Source: Nevskia sp. (GTDB lineage Bacteria > Pseudomonadota > Gammaproteobacteria > Nevskiales > Nevskiaceae). Taken from it: DNA of 40,717 bases. Location of the stretch: NCBI GenBank assembly GCA_019689635.1, contig JADGHB010000022.1:1-40717 (forward strand). The letters run 5' to 3'. This document shows, piece after piece, positions 14,582-23,346 of this stretch. The stretch's first letter is position 1. Every line of letters starts with the position of its first letter. The position numbers were made by a program, and so were the translations under genes. Below the pieces are notes generated by a model. That model saw only the letters and a program-made list of their open reading frames with translations, was not told where the DNA came from and searched no databases.

Positions 14582-17331
14582 GCGCAACGCTTCGATCCGT
14601 CGTGCGAACCACCTGTCCCTATTGCGGCGTGGGCTGCGGCCTGGTCGCGGAAGCGCGCGACGGCCAAGCCGTGCGCATCGCCGGCGATCCGGAGCATCCC
14701 GCCAACCGGGGGCGGCTGTGCGTCAAAGGCGCGGCCTTGCCGGAAACCCTGGGTCTGGAAGGACGTCTCCTCCATCCGATCCTGCGCACGCGCACCCACG
14801 GCGAACGACGGGTGGGCTGGGATGAGGCCCTGGATTTCGTCGCCAAGGGCTTCCTCCACGCACTCGCCGAGCACGGCCCCGAATCCGTCGCCTTCTACGT
14901 CTCCGGCCAGCTCCTCACCGAGGACTACTACGTCGCCAACAAGCTGATGAAGGGCTATTTCGGCGCGGCCAACATCGACACCAACTCGCGCCTGTGCATG
15001 TCCTCGGCGGTGGCCGGTCACGTGCGCGCCTTCGGCGAGGACGTGGTGCCGGTGGCTTACGAGGATCTGGAACGCGCCGAGCTGATCGTGCTCGTCGGTT
15101 CCAACACCGCCTGGTGTCATCCGGTGCTGTTCCAGCGCATCGCCGCCGCCAAGCGCGAGCGTCCGGAACTGCAAGTGGTGGTGATCGATCCGCGCCGCAC
15201 CGCGACGGTGGAAATCGCCGACCTGCATCTGCCGATCAGGCCCGGCACGGACGTGATGCTGTTCAATGGCCTGTTGTCGTGGCTCCACCAGCACGGCGTC
15301 GCCGATACCGCTTTCCTGGCCGCGCACACCACGGGCCTGGAGGCCGCGCTTGCCGTCGCCGAGCAAAGCGCGGGCAGCCTCGCCCACGTGGCACGTCACT
15401 GCGGGATCGGCGAGGAAAGCCTGCGCCGCTTTTACGCGCTTTTTGCGCGCAGCGAAAAAGCGATCACCGCCTTCTCGATGGGCGTGAACCAGTCCACCCG
15501 CGGCACGGACAAGGTCAACGCCATCATCAACTGCCATCTGCTCACCGGCCGCATCGGCAAACCCGGCGCCGGGCCGTTCTCCTTGACCGGCCAGCCCAAT
15601 GCCATGGGCGGCCGCGAAGTCGGCGGGCTGGCCAACCAGCTCGCCGCGCATCTGCGCCTGGACGACCCCGCCCACCGCGCGCTGGTCCAGACGTTTTGGA
15701 ACAGCCCGCGCATCGCGCAGCGGCCCGGGCTCAAGGCGGTGGAGCTGTTCGAGGCGGTGCACGCCGGACGGATCAAGGTGCTGTGGGTCATGGCCACCAA
15801 TCCGGTCGTGAGCCTGCCGGATGCCGATCGCGTGCGCGCCGCACTGGCACGGTGTCCGCTGGTGGTGGTCTCGGAAGTGGTCCGCGACACGGACACCGCG
15901 CGTCTGGCGCACGTGCTGCTGCCCGCCGCAGGCTGGGGCGAGCGCGACGGCACGGTGACCAACTCCGAACGGCGCATCTCGCGTCAGCGACCGTTCCTGC
16001 CGCTGCCCGGCGAGGCGCGGCCGGACTGGTGGATCGTCAGCCGCCTCGCCCAGCGCATGGGCTTCGATTCCGCGTTCGCCTACTCGAACGCGTACGAGAT
16101 TTTCCTGGAACACGCGCGGCTGTCCGCTTACCGCAACGGACACGGTCCGGGCGAAGTGTTCCGCCATTTCAACCTCGGCGCGCTCGCCGCCCTCACGCGC
16201 GACCAATACGACCGGCTCGAACCGATCCGCTGGCCCTGCCCCGCCGTCGGGCAAGGCCATGAGCCTTTCGCCGCAGGCCATTACGCCCACGCCGACGGAC
16301 GCGCACGTCTGGTTGCCGTGTGGCCGCATGCGCCGGCGCATGCCACCGACGACGATTACCCGCTGGTGCTCAACAGCGGCCGCGTGCGCGACCAGTGGCA
16401 CACCATGACGCGCACCGGAAAATCCCCGCGCCTGGCCCAGCACACGGCCGAGCCTTACGTGGAAATCCATCCGCACGACGCGCTGCTCTGGGGAGTGCGC
16501 GCCGGCGGCCTGGCGCGCGTGTCCACCCGCTGGGGCGCGGCGGTGCTGCGGGTGGCGGTGAGCGCCGACATCGCGCGCCGGCAGTTGTTCGTGCCGATCC
16601 ACTGGAACGGCGAGACCGCCTCGGACGCGCGGATCGGCGCGCTGGTCAATCCCGCCGTGGATCCGATCTCCGGAGAACCGGAGTTCAAGCACACCCCCGC
16701 CCGTATCGAACCGTTCTTCGTGGACTGGTACGGCTTCGTCCTCGCCCGCCGTCCCCTGGCGGCTTTCGCTCCACGGGCCGTCGCCGATGCCGGACTCGTG
16801 TGGTGGACGAAGGTGCAGGGCGAAGACTGTCTGCGCTACGAGATCGCTGGCCGCGGCGCCCCTCCGGACTGGAGCGGCTGGGCGCAGGCGCTGCTCGGCG
16901 TCGGCCTCGAAGGCGAATGGCTGGAAGTCAGCGACGCCGCTGAGGGCCTGTATCGCGCGGCCTGGATCGAGGACGCTCGACCGCGCGGCAGCCTGTACCT
17001 CGCGCCGCGTCCGGAAGATCTGCCGCCGCGCGCCTTCCCCGCCGCGCTGTTCGCCCAGCAACGGCTCGCCGAACATGAGCGCATCGCTCTGCTCGCCGGC
17101 CGGCCGACCGAAGGGCCGGCGGACGCCGGGCCCATCGTGTGCGCCTGCTTCGGCGTGGGCCGCAAAACCATCTTGGGCGCGGTGCGAGAGGGCTGCAACA
17201 GCGTCGAGGCGCTGGGCGCCCGGCTCCAGTGCGGCACCAACTGCGGCTCGTGCATTCCCGAACTCAAGGCGCTGCTCGTCACGCAGCGCGCGCTCCATCT
17301 CTCCTCCCTCGCCACCGAAGGAACGCCATGA
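14578..17331 (+). CDS. nasA: Assimilatory nitrate reductase catalytic subunit NasA
   Basis: 917 residues from GTG 14578, which overlaps the previous stop. It reduces nitrate to nitrite in the cytoplasm on a Mo-bis-MGD centre. The [4Fe-4S] ligands are C13, C16, C20 (CPYCGVGC) and the Cys in LCVKG near residue 48. Molybdopterin oxidoreductase segments follow: NTNSRLCMSSAVAGH with the cysteine region typical of Nas/Nap enzymes, MGVNQSTRGTDKVNAIINCHLLTGRIGKPGAGPFSLTGQPNAMGGREVGG, and the dinucleotide-binding C-terminal domain with LNSGRVRDQWHTMTRTGKSPRL. The last 65 residues hold a BFD-like [2Fe-2S] domain (C855, C857, then CGTNCGSC), which accepts electrons. The long frame upstream of 14578 overlaps the reductase gene and is not real. 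No Tat signal, as expected. Confidence 0.96.
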   Translation: MSATLRSVVRTTCPYCGVGCGLVAEARDGQAVRIAGDPEHPANRGRLCVKGAALPETLGLEGRLLHPILRTRTHGERRVGWDEALDFVAKGFLHALAEHGPESVAFYVSGQLLTEDYYVANKLMKGYFGAANIDTNSRLCMSSAVAGHVRAFGEDVVPVAYEDLERAELIVLVGSNTAWCHPVLFQRIAAAKRERPELQVVVIDPRRTATVEIADLHLPIRPGTDVMLFNGLLSWLHQHGVADTAFLAAHTTGLEAALAVAEQSAGSLAHVARHCGIGEESLRRFYALFARSEKAITAFSMGVNQSTRGTDKVNAIINCHLLTGRIGKPGAGPFSLTGQPNAMGGREVGGLANQLAAHLRLDDPAHRALVQTFWNSPRIAQRPGLKAVELFEAVHAGRIKVLWVMATNPVVSLPDADRVRAALARCPLVVVSEVVRDTDTARLAHVLLPAAGWGERDGTVTNSERRISRQRPFLPLPGEARPDWWIVSRLAQRMGFDSAFAYSNAYEIFLEHARLSAYRNGHGPGEVFRHFNLGALAALTRDQYDRLEPIRWPCPAVGQGHEPFAAGHYAHADGRARLVAVWPHAPAHATDDDYPLVLNSGRVRDQWHTMTRTGKSPRLAQHTAEPYVEIHPHDALLWGVRAGGLARVSTRWGAAVLRVAVSADIARRQLFVPIHWNGETASDARIGALVNPAVDPISGEPEFKHTPARIEPFFVDWYGFVLARRPLAAFAPRAVADAGLVWWTKVQGEDCLRYEIAGRGAPPDWSGWAQALLGVGLEGEWLEVSDAAEGLYRAAWIEDARPRGSLYLAPRPEDLPPRAFPAALFAQQRLAEHERIALLAGRPTEGPADAGPIVCACFGVGRKTILGAVREGCNSVEALGARLQCGTNCGSCIPELKALLVTQRALHLSSLATEGTP

Positions 17332-18707
17332 AGAACATCCTGCAATCGCTCGCTTCCGGCAACTGGCGCGCTTTGCTTGCCTGTTTTCTGTATTTCGACA
17401 CCGGCTTCACCGTGTGGGTGATGTTGGGGCCGCTGGCGCCCTTCATCGCCAAAGACCTGAGCCTGTCCCCTGCGCAGCAGGGTTTTCTGGTCGCGGTGCC
17501 GGTGCTGTCGGCCGCGATCCTGCGCGTGCCCTTCGGTAACGCTTTTCAGTCTTATGACGGCAAGCGCCTGGCGCTGATGGGCATCGTGCTGTCGGCGATT
17601 CCCTCGTTCCTGCTCCTGCTGCCGTTTGCGCCTTCGTACCTGACGCTGCTGGTGCTGGGCGTGTTCCTGGGCGTGGGCGGGGCGAGCTTCGCCGTGGCCT
17701 TGCCGATGGCCGGCAGTAACTATCCGCCCAAAGTGCAGGGTCTGGTGCTGGGACTGGCGGCGGCCGGCAACATCGGCGCAGTACTCGACGGCTTTCTGTT
17801 CCCCACGCTGGCCGTCCATCACGGCTGGCAGCACGCCACCCTCGCAGCGCTGCCGCTCCTGGCGCTCACCGCAGCGGCCGTGATCTTGTGGGCCAAGGAT
17901 CTCAGCCCGAAAGCCGGCAGCAGCGCACAGGCGATCGCGGGTTTTCTGGTCGTGCTCGCCGGTCTCGTCGGACTGGTGCTGCTGGTGGAAGCCGGCGTGT
18001 TCGGAGGCGGCAAAGCGGGGCTACTGTTGCTGCCGCCGATCGGCGCGTTGCTGACGATCACCCTGCTGCCGCAGCGTTACCGCGCCGTACTGGCCGAGCG
18101 CGATACCTGGGTGATCATGCTGGTGTACAGCATCACTTTCGGCGGCTTTGTCGGCATGTCGTCCTATGTCAGCACACTGCTGACCACGCAGTACCAGGTG
18201 TCGAAAGTGGACGCCGGTCTGTTGATGGCGGCGTTTGCCTTCACGGGCGCCATCCTGCGGCCAGTGGGCGGCTTCCTCGCCGATCGCGTCACCGGCGTGC
18301 GCGCACTGCTGATCCTGCTGGCGCTGATCTCCCTGCTCGATTTCGGCTTCGCCGGCATCATGCCGCCGCTGGCCGGCGGCGTGGCGCTGTTGTTCGCCCT
18401 GTACGTCTGCTTCGGCCTCGGCAACGGTGCCACCTTTCAGCTCGTGCCGCACCGCTGGACGGGCAAGACCGGACTCATGACCGGCATCATCGGCGCGGCT
18501 GGCGGCATCGGCGGTTTCTATCTGCCGGTCATCATGGGCCTGGCCAAGGAGGGCACCGGAAGCTACCAGACCGGATTCGCCACGTTCGGCGTGATCGCGG
18601 CCGTCGCCCTGGGCTTGGTCGCCCTGCTGCGCCGGCAATGGCTGGAATGGGCCACGCTGGGCCGTCTGCCCATCGAAGTCAGGAGCGGCGAAGCCGTGGA
18701 GTCCTGA
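17328..18707 (+). CDS. narK: Nitrate/nitrite transporter of the NNP family (MFS)
   Basis: 459 residues with twelve predicted membrane spans. Family marks: LACFLYFDTGFTVWVMLGPL in span 1, an Arg in span 2 (ILRVPFGNAFQ) and one in span 8 (GAILRPVGGFLADR) that align with the paired substrate-binding arginines of NarK, FAVALPMAGSNYPPKVQGLVLGLAAAGNIG (span 5 region, nitrate signature) and GAAGGIGGFYLP (span 11 region). Among NNP proteins it resembles the short assimilatory type. It most likely imports nitrate for NasA; nitrite movement is also possible. The ATG overlaps the nasA stop. Last member of the overlapping chain; the porin gene starts 80 bp further on. Confidence 0.93.
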   Translation: MKNILQSLASGNWRALLACFLYFDTGFTVWVMLGPLAPFIAKDLSLSPAQQGFLVAVPVLSAAILRVPFGNAFQSYDGKRLALMGIVLSAIPSFLLLLPFAPSYLTLLVLGVFLGVGGASFAVALPMAGSNYPPKVQGLVLGLAAAGNIGAVLDGFLFPTLAVHHGWQHATLAALPLLALTAAAVILWAKDLSPKAGSSAQAIAGFLVVLAGLVGLVLLVEAGVFGGGKAGLLLLPPIGALLTITLLPQRYRAVLAERDTWVIMLVYSITFGGFVGMSSYVSTLLTTQYQVSKVDAGLLMAAFAFTGAILRPVGGFLADRVTGVRALLILLALISLLDFGFAGIMPPLAGGVALLFALYVCFGLGNGATFQLVPHRWTGKTGLMTGIIGAAGGIGGFYLPVIMGLAKEGTGSYQTGFATFGVIAAVALGLVALLRRQWLEWATLGRLPIEVRSGEAVES

Positions 18708-18729
18708 GTCCCAGAAATGCTCGGCCGGA

Positions 18730-18745
18730 ATCCGAACGCTCGGAT
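18730..18745 (+). other. Hairpin with ANTAR-like loop in the narK-porin gap
   Basis: ATCCG (18730-18734) pairs with CGGAT (18741-18745) around AACGCT, which has A at loop position 1 and G at 4 as in ANTAR targets. The loop could also close by one A-T pair to a tetraloop. T5 follows 15 nt later with no terminator stem next to it, and I find no partner P1 hairpin. A chance match is quite possible. Confidence 0.25.
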
Positions 18746-18787
18746 CCGAAATCTGCGCTCTTTTTAATGCATCTTGGAGGTCCGGCA

Positions 18788-20068
18788 GTGAAGTCATGCT
18801 TTCGTGCATCGATGGTGCTGATCCTACTTACCGCAATGTGTCCTGCGTGGGCGCTCGAATCCCTAGATGCCTTGCCCGACGCTTTGGCCCATGGCAGCCC
18901 CCAACTCGACGTCAGATTGCGCTACGAAAACGTCCGCCAGGGAAGCATTCCCGAACATGCCCAAGCTACGACCGTCCGCGCTCGTCTGGGCTACCTGACC
19001 CATGCGTGGAACGGTTTTTCCATGATGCTCGAATACCAGGGGACTACCGCGATCGGCGACGACCAGTTCAACAGCACTCTCAACGGTCGTACACAATATC
19101 CCGTGGTCGCGGACCCCAGCGTGAGCGAAGTCGATCAGTTTTGGATTGCCTATGCCGGATTGCCGAAAACCGTGATCCGTTACGGTCGGCAACGCCTCGT
19201 GTACGACGACGCGCGCTTCGTCGGAGATGTGGGATTTCGCCAGAACCTACAGACCTACGACGGTTTGACCGTGACCGGCGCATGGCTTCCCGGCCTGCAG
19301 GTGGATTATGCGTTGCTGAGCAATGTGGATAGTTTCCGGTTTTTTCCGATCGCCGGAGTCAACACCAAGAACATTGATCTGCACGCCTCGCAATTATTTC
19401 ACCTTTCCTACGCTTGGGCGCCTTGGCTGAAAACCACTGGTTATCTCTATCTCCTCAACTTCGCTTACGATGCGCCGCTGCCTCCCGCGCCGGGAGCGCA
19501 GTTCAACGATCCGCGCCGCGACACGGCGACCTACGGAGGCTTTCTCGCAGGATCGCATGCTTTGGGGCCGCTCGCGCTCGGCTACCATCTGGAATTCGCG
19601 CGCCAGCGTCCCTATGCGAGTTCTCCGGCCGAAGTGCACGCCGATTATTATCGCGCCGAACTCACGGCCAGCGTTTGGCGGATTCAGGGTCTTTTGGGCT
19701 ACGAACAACTCGGCGGAGACGGTCACTACGCTTTTCAAACCCCGCTGGCGACCCTGCACGCATTCCAGGGATGGGCGGACCAGTTTCTGGTCACGCCTGC
19801 AAACGGCATCGAGGATTTTTATGTCAGTCTCGGCGGGCGTTGGGCGCGAATGGATGCGCTTTTGACCTGGCACGATTTCAACCCTCAGCATGTCCCTGCA
19901 GTCCACTACGGATCGGAAATCGATGGTCAGGTCCAAAGACCGATCGGACGGAGGTTCGTGGCCGGCATAACCTATGCCCACTACTACGCGGATCACTTCC
20001 CTGCCACGACGACGGGCACGATCTTTGGTTCCACTAAACTCTGGGCGTGGCTGCAATTCAAGATATAA
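18788..20068 (+). CDS. Outer-membrane beta-barrel porin, alginate-export (AlgE-like) family
   Basis: 426 residues from GTG 18788, chosen because GGAGG lies 7 nt before it and the signal peptide then begins with Lys: MKSCFRASMVLILLTAMCPAWA, with cleavage predicted after residue 22 or so (AWA/LES). The mature part shows alternating beta-barrel strands: LDVRLRYENVRQ, TTVRARLGYLTH, FSMMLEYQG, TVIRYGRQRLVYDDARFVGDVGFRQNLQTYDGL, and the terminal TKLWAWLQFKI ending in an aromatic/hydrophobic strand. This pattern is that of proteins annotated as alginate export family, whose substrates are mostly unknown. Here it follows narK, so it may pass nitrate or another small solute; this is inference. By eye the gene is lower in GC than its neighbours. 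apbE overlaps its 3' end by 22 bp. Confidence 0.78.
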   Translation: MKSCFRASMVLILLTAMCPAWALESLDALPDALAHGSPQLDVRLRYENVRQGSIPEHAQATTVRARLGYLTHAWNGFSMMLEYQGTTAIGDDQFNSTLNGRTQYPVVADPSVSEVDQFWIAYAGLPKTVIRYGRQRLVYDDARFVGDVGFRQNLQTYDGLTVTGAWLPGLQVDYALLSNVDSFRFFPIAGVNTKNIDLHASQLFHLSYAWAPWLKTTGYLYLLNFAYDAPLPPAPGAQFNDPRRDTATYGGFLAGSHALGPLALGYHLEFARQRPYASSPAEVHADYYRAELTASVWRIQGLLGYEQLGGDGHYAFQTPLATLHAFQGWADQFLVTPANGIEDFYVSLGGRWARMDALLTWHDFNPQHVPAVHYGSEIDGQVQRPIGRRFVAGITYAHYYADHFPATTTGTIFGSTKLWAWLQFKI

Positions 20069-21039
20069 GCCTTGCCCGGTTTCGCTTTCCGGCGATGGGC
20101 ACGCTGGTCAGCGTGACGCTGGCCCTCGAACACGAGCGCCAGCACGACGCCGCCGACGCCGCGGTGCTGGCAATCCAGCGCGAGCTCGAAAGCTTCGGCC
20201 GCGAGGGCTGGGCCTGGGGAAGCGGCGCGCTCGGCCTGTTCAATCGCCGGCTCGCCGAAGGGGGCGCGGCGGAAATCCCGCCCGCGCTGCGATCCCTGTT
20301 CGTGCGCGCCTGGGAAATCCACCGGATCAGCGGCGGTCTCTACGAGCCGCGCATCGCCCGGCTGGTGGAACTCTGGGGTTTCCACGACCTCGAGCATCCG
20401 CGCGGTACGCCGCCGTCCCGCGACGAGATCGAGGTCTTACTCGCCGCGCTGCGGGCAGCGCCCGCCTACGACGGCGGCGCCCGTTACGGCCCCGCGCCGG
20501 GTGTCGGCTGGGATCTCGGCGGCATCGCCAAGGGCTGGATCGTGGACGCCATACTGGCGCGTCTGCGCGAACTCGGCTTCGCCGACGCCTGTGTGGACGC
20601 GGGCGGCAATCTCGCCGTGCGCGGGCGCGCGGGCGGCAAACCCTGGCGCATCGGCATTCGCGATCCGCGCGCGAGCGCTGGCGCGCCGCCACTGCTGGCC
20701 GCGCTCGAGGTTCGCGACGAGGCGGTGAACACCCACGCCGACGACCAGCGCTACTTCGAACACCAGGGCAAGCGCTACGCCCACCTGCTCGACCCGCGCC
20801 GCGGCGAGCCGGCGCAAGGCCTGCGCTCGCTGACGGTCGTGGACGCCGACGGCACGCTGGCCGAAGCCGGCGGCGCCGCGCTGTTCGTCGCTGGGCGCGA
20901 GCATTGGCCGGCCCTCGCGAGGCGGCTGAATCTCGCCCAGGTCCTGGCCGTGGACGCGCAAGGCAAGGCGCAGGCCACCGCCGCGCTGGCCGCCCGGCTC
21001 GCGTTGCGCGCGGATCTGCGCCTGGAAATCGTGCCCTGA
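20047..21039 (+). CDS. apbE: ApbE-family FAD:protein FMN transferase with an atypical active site
   Basis: 330 residues. ApbE proteins move FMN from FAD to a Thr or Ser of a target protein. Fold marks: FRFPAMGTLVSV (12-23), WDLGGIAKGWIVD (155-167), DAGGN (184-188), HLLDP (246-250). Three usual features are altered: the (S/T)-S-G turn before the substrate site reads NTHADDQRYF (228-237); the metal-binding Asp of ADAL-x-TA is Glu273; and the metal-binding Thr four residues later is Ala277. So activity is uncertain. I see no FMN-binding-domain target with a DGxxT motif in the window. The GTG start at 20047 is needed to include FRFPAMGT; ATG 20095 would cut it. It overlaps the porin gene by 22 bp and probably belongs to the same transcript. 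Convergent with ogt, 11 bp away. Confidence 0.8.
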   Translation: MAAIQDISLARFRFPAMGTLVSVTLALEHERQHDAADAAVLAIQRELESFGREGWAWGSGALGLFNRRLAEGGAAEIPPALRSLFVRAWEIHRISGGLYEPRIARLVELWGFHDLEHPRGTPPSRDEIEVLLAALRAAPAYDGGARYGPAPGVGWDLGGIAKGWIVDAILARLRELGFADACVDAGGNLAVRGRAGGKPWRIGIRDPRASAGAPPLLAALEVRDEAVNTHADDQRYFEHQGKRYAHLLDPRRGEPAQGLRSLTVVDADGTLAEAGGAALFVAGREHWPALARRLNLAQVLAVDAQGKAQATAALAARLALRADLRLEIVP

Positions 21040-21050
21040 GCGAACCGGCC

Positions 21051-21563
21051 TCAGCTCACAAGCGCGCCTTCGTGGCGCAGCAGCCATCGTTTGCGTTCGA
21101 GACCGCCGCCGTAGCCGGTGAGCGAGCCGTCCGCGCCGATCACGCGGTGGCAGGGCACCACGATGGCCAGGGGGTTGCGGCCGTTGGCCAGGCCCACCGC
21201 GCGACTGGCGCCGGGGCGGCCGATGCGCCGCGCCAGCTCGCCGTAGCTGATCGTCGTGCCGTAGGGAATCGCTCGCAGTTCGCGCCACACGTGCAACTGG
21301 AACAGGCTGCCGCGCGGCGCGAGCGGTAGCTCGAACGCGCGCCGCCGGCCGGCGAAGTATTCGTCGAGCTGCGCGCGCGCCGCGTCGAAGCGTGCCGGAT
21401 CGCGCCGCCAGCCCGCTCGCGCTGCTTCATCGACTTCGTGCGGCGGGAATCGCACGGCGCGCAAGGCGCGCGCGTCGCCCACCAGCAGCAAGACCCCCAC
21501 GGGGCTGTCGTGCGTGCACCAATAAAACGTTTCCGTTTCTGTCATGCCGTTCGCTGGTTCCAT
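21051..21563 (-). CDS. ogt: Methylated-DNA--protein-cysteine methyltransferase Ogt
   Basis: 170 residues from ATG 21563, which has GGAG about 7 nt upstream; the open frame extends further but into unrelated Arg-rich text. Ogt transfers the alkyl group from O6-alkylguanine to its own cysteine in a single-use reaction. The active-site motif is VPCHRVIG with Cys138; the helix-turn-helix with the Arg finger reads [31 protein letters not shown]. The N-terminal domain (1-80) has TPVG-like [11 protein letters not shown]. It begins 2 nt after the stop of the Ada-AlkA gene, so the two alkylation-repair genes form one unit. The start is well supported. Confidence 0.95.
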   Translation of the reverse strand: MEPANGMTETETFYWCTHDSPVGVLLLVGDARALRAVRFPPHEVDEAARAGWRRDPARFDAARAQLDEYFAGRRRAFELPLAPRGSLFQLHVWRELRAIPYGTTISYGELARRIGRPGASRAVGLANGRNPLAIVVPCHRVIGADGSLTGYGGGLERKRWLLRHEGALVS

Positions 21564-21565
21564 TT

Positions 21566-23029
21566 TCAAGCTCCGTTCGACCGCGGTCCGTCGTCCTGCC
21601 ACAAGTGCATCGCCGCGTAAGCGCGCCACGGCCGCCAGGCTTCCGCCTGGGCCCGCGCGTCCTGCGCCTTGCGCAAGCCCAGCGCGCGCAACACGCCCAG
21701 ATCGGAAGCCGGAAACGCGTCGGCGTCGCGCAGCGCGCGCATCGCCACGTACTGTGCGGTCCACTCGCCGATGCCGGGCAAGGCCATGAGGCCGGCCAGG
21801 GTTTCCTGGCGCGGCGCGTCGGGCGCCAGCCGCAGACGACCTTCGGCGGTCACGCGGGCCAGTGCGCGCACGGTGTGCGCCTGCGCGCGGCGCAGGCCAA
21901 GCGCGGCGATGCGCTGCGGCTTGTCTTCGGCGATACGCTCGGCGCGCGGTCCAGTGCGGGTGATCGCGGGAAACGGCGTCCGCAGCGGATCGCCGTAGCG
22001 CTGCGCGAAGCGCCCGAACAAGGTCGTGGCCGCGCGCACGCTGATGCGCTGACCCAGCACCGCGCGCAGCGCCAGCTCGAAGCCGTCGCAGGCCCCCGGC
22101 ACGCGCAGTCCCGGGCGCCGCGCCACCGCCCCGCGCAGCCGGACGTCGGCGCCCAGATGTTCACGGATCGCCTGCGGATTGGCATCGAGATCGAACAGTG
22201 CACGCAGTCGCACCAGCAGCACGGGCAGTACCGGCAGCAGGCTCTCGGCGACCGTCACGCGCAGCGCGGCTTCGTGCGCGATCGGCTCCGCCACGATCCA
22301 TCCGCGTCGATCGCCCAGGTGCAGGCCACGCAGGTAGCGGTGGCCCTCCCGCGCTTCGACACCGTCCGCGCCGCGGCCGACGAGAAACGCGATCAGCGCG
22401 TCCCAGTCAAGCGGCGGACGATAAGCGAGCTTGAGCGCGAGCGTCGCGCCCTTGGGCTCCGTGAGGCGCCGACGCAACTGCGAGGGACTCAGGCGGTAGC
22501 GCGTGCGGAACAGGTGATTGAAACGGCGCAGGCTGGAAAAGCCGCTGGCATAGGCCACGTCCGCGACCTTGAGCGGCGTGTCGGTGAGCAAGCGCTTGGC
22601 CAGCAGCAGGCGCTGAGTCTGGGCGAGCTGCACCGGCGCGACGCCGTACTCGCGCGCCACCGCGCGGCGCAGGTGGCGGCTGCTGACGCCCAGCTCGCGC
22701 GCCAGTTCTTCCAAGCCGCCGTCGTTCAGGGCGCCGGCTTCGATGCGCGCCAGCACCGCGGCCGCGATGCGGCTGCCGGCGTCCACCGGCGCCGCACCGG
22801 GCGCCAGCTCGGGCCGGCAGCGCAGGCAGGGGCGATAACCGGCGCGCTCCGCGGCGGCCGCCGAGCGGAAGAAGTCACAGCGCTCCCGGCGCGGCGTGCG
22901 CGCCGGGCAGATCGGACGGCAATAGATGCCGGTGGTGGACACGCCGACGAAGAAGCGGCCGTCGAAGCGCGCGTCGCGCGCGCACAGCGCCCGGTAGCAG
23001 AGGTCCAGATCGAGAGCCGGTGATTCCAT
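21566..23029 (-). CDS. alkA: Ada-AlkA fusion: methyl-sensing transcription regulator joined to 3-methyladenine DNA glycosylase II
   Basis: 487 residues in three parts. Residues 1-80 are the Ada zinc/methyl-acceptor domain: [21 protein letters not shown] and [11 protein letters not shown] carry the four cysteines, the first being the phosphotriester methyl acceptor in Ada. Residues about 85-185 are an AraC-type helix-turn-helix ([39 protein letters not shown]). Residues about 195-487 are the AlkA glycosylase with a helix-hairpin-helix [17 protein letters not shown] followed by the catalytic-Asp segment FPASDLGVL. It probably senses methylated DNA backbone, activates repair genes and removes 3-alkyladenine. 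E. coli Ada has its methyltransferase fused; here that role is in ogt next door. The mobile element at 23116 lies 87 bp upstream of its start. Confidence 0.93.
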   Translation of the reverse strand: MESPALDLDLCYRALCARDARFDGRFFVGVSTTGIYCRPICPARTPRRERCDFFRSAAAAERAGYRPCLRCRPELAPGAAPVDAGSRIAAAVLARIEAGALNDGGLEELARELGVSSRHLRRAVAREYGVAPVQLAQTQRLLLAKRLLTDTPLKVADVAYASGFSSLRRFNHLFRTRYRLSPSQLRRRLTEPKGATLALKLAYRPPLDWDALIAFLVGRGADGVEAREGHRYLRGLHLGDRRGWIVAEPIAHEAALRVTVAESLLPVLPVLLVRLRALFDLDANPQAIREHLGADVRLRGAVARRPGLRVPGACDGFELALRAVLGQRISVRAATTLFGRFAQRYGDPLRTPFPAITRTGPRAERIAEDKPQRIAALGLRRAQAHTVRALARVTAEGRLRLAPDAPRQETLAGLMALPGIGEWTAQYVAMRALRDADAFPASDLGVLRALGLRKAQDARAQAEAWRPWRAYAAMHLWQDDGPRSNGA

Positions 23030-23115
23030 GCCCGGCAGTTTACTCGCCGGATCGCGCCGGGCTCGCCGTTTTCGGACATGGCAGCAGTGACGCTCACGGC
23101 ACGGCGGCGGGCGCG

Positions 23116-23136
23116 TTAACCCGCATCCGTCATGAG
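23116..23136 (+). repeat. Left terminal inverted repeat of the MITE-like element
   Basis: Begins TTAACCCGCATCCGTCA; pairs with 23350-23370 with a single mismatch at 23133. Confidence 0.85.
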
Positions 23137-23190
23137 GGGATCGAGCGCTGACCGTCGCTCGAGGCGGTCGCCGGCGCCGGGCTGGAACGA

Positions 23191-23213
23191 AACCGATGGT
23201 GGTTCCATCGGTT
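23191..23213. repeat. Perfect 9-bp hairpin inside the element
   Basis: AACCGATGG and CCATCGGTT flank TGGTT. No T-tract follows. It is part of the nested secondary structure of the element. Confidence 0.8.
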
Positions 23214-23260
23214 GAGTGAAGCCCAAGCCGGCGGCCCCGCAGACAGGCCAGCGCCGATCA

Positions 23261-23346
23261 GCCCGAAAATCCGGGGAACGGGTTGTCCCAGAGTGGAACT
23301 GCCAGCCAGCGCAGATTCCATCAAGCTCAGCCTCGGATTTTCGGGC
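23261..23346. repeat. Nested 13-bp inverted repeat pair inside the element
   Basis: GCCCGAAAATCCG at 23261-23273 and its exact complement CGGATTTTCGGGC at 23334-23346, 60 bp apart. The right copy overlaps the ygfX coding end. Confidence 0.85.

Noticed and set aside
14551-17298. 915-codon minus-strand frame opposite nasA
   Set aside because: Same reason; nasA carries all expected cofactor ligands.
18730-18765. Intrinsic terminator after narK
   Set aside because: The hairpin is separated from the T5 run by 15 nt and no stem abuts the T-run, so it does not fit an intrinsic terminator.
23130-23324. 64-codon minus-strand frame inside the mobile element as a transposase remnant
   Set aside because: No transposase motif is visible, and such a short frame is expected by chance in GC-rich DNA.
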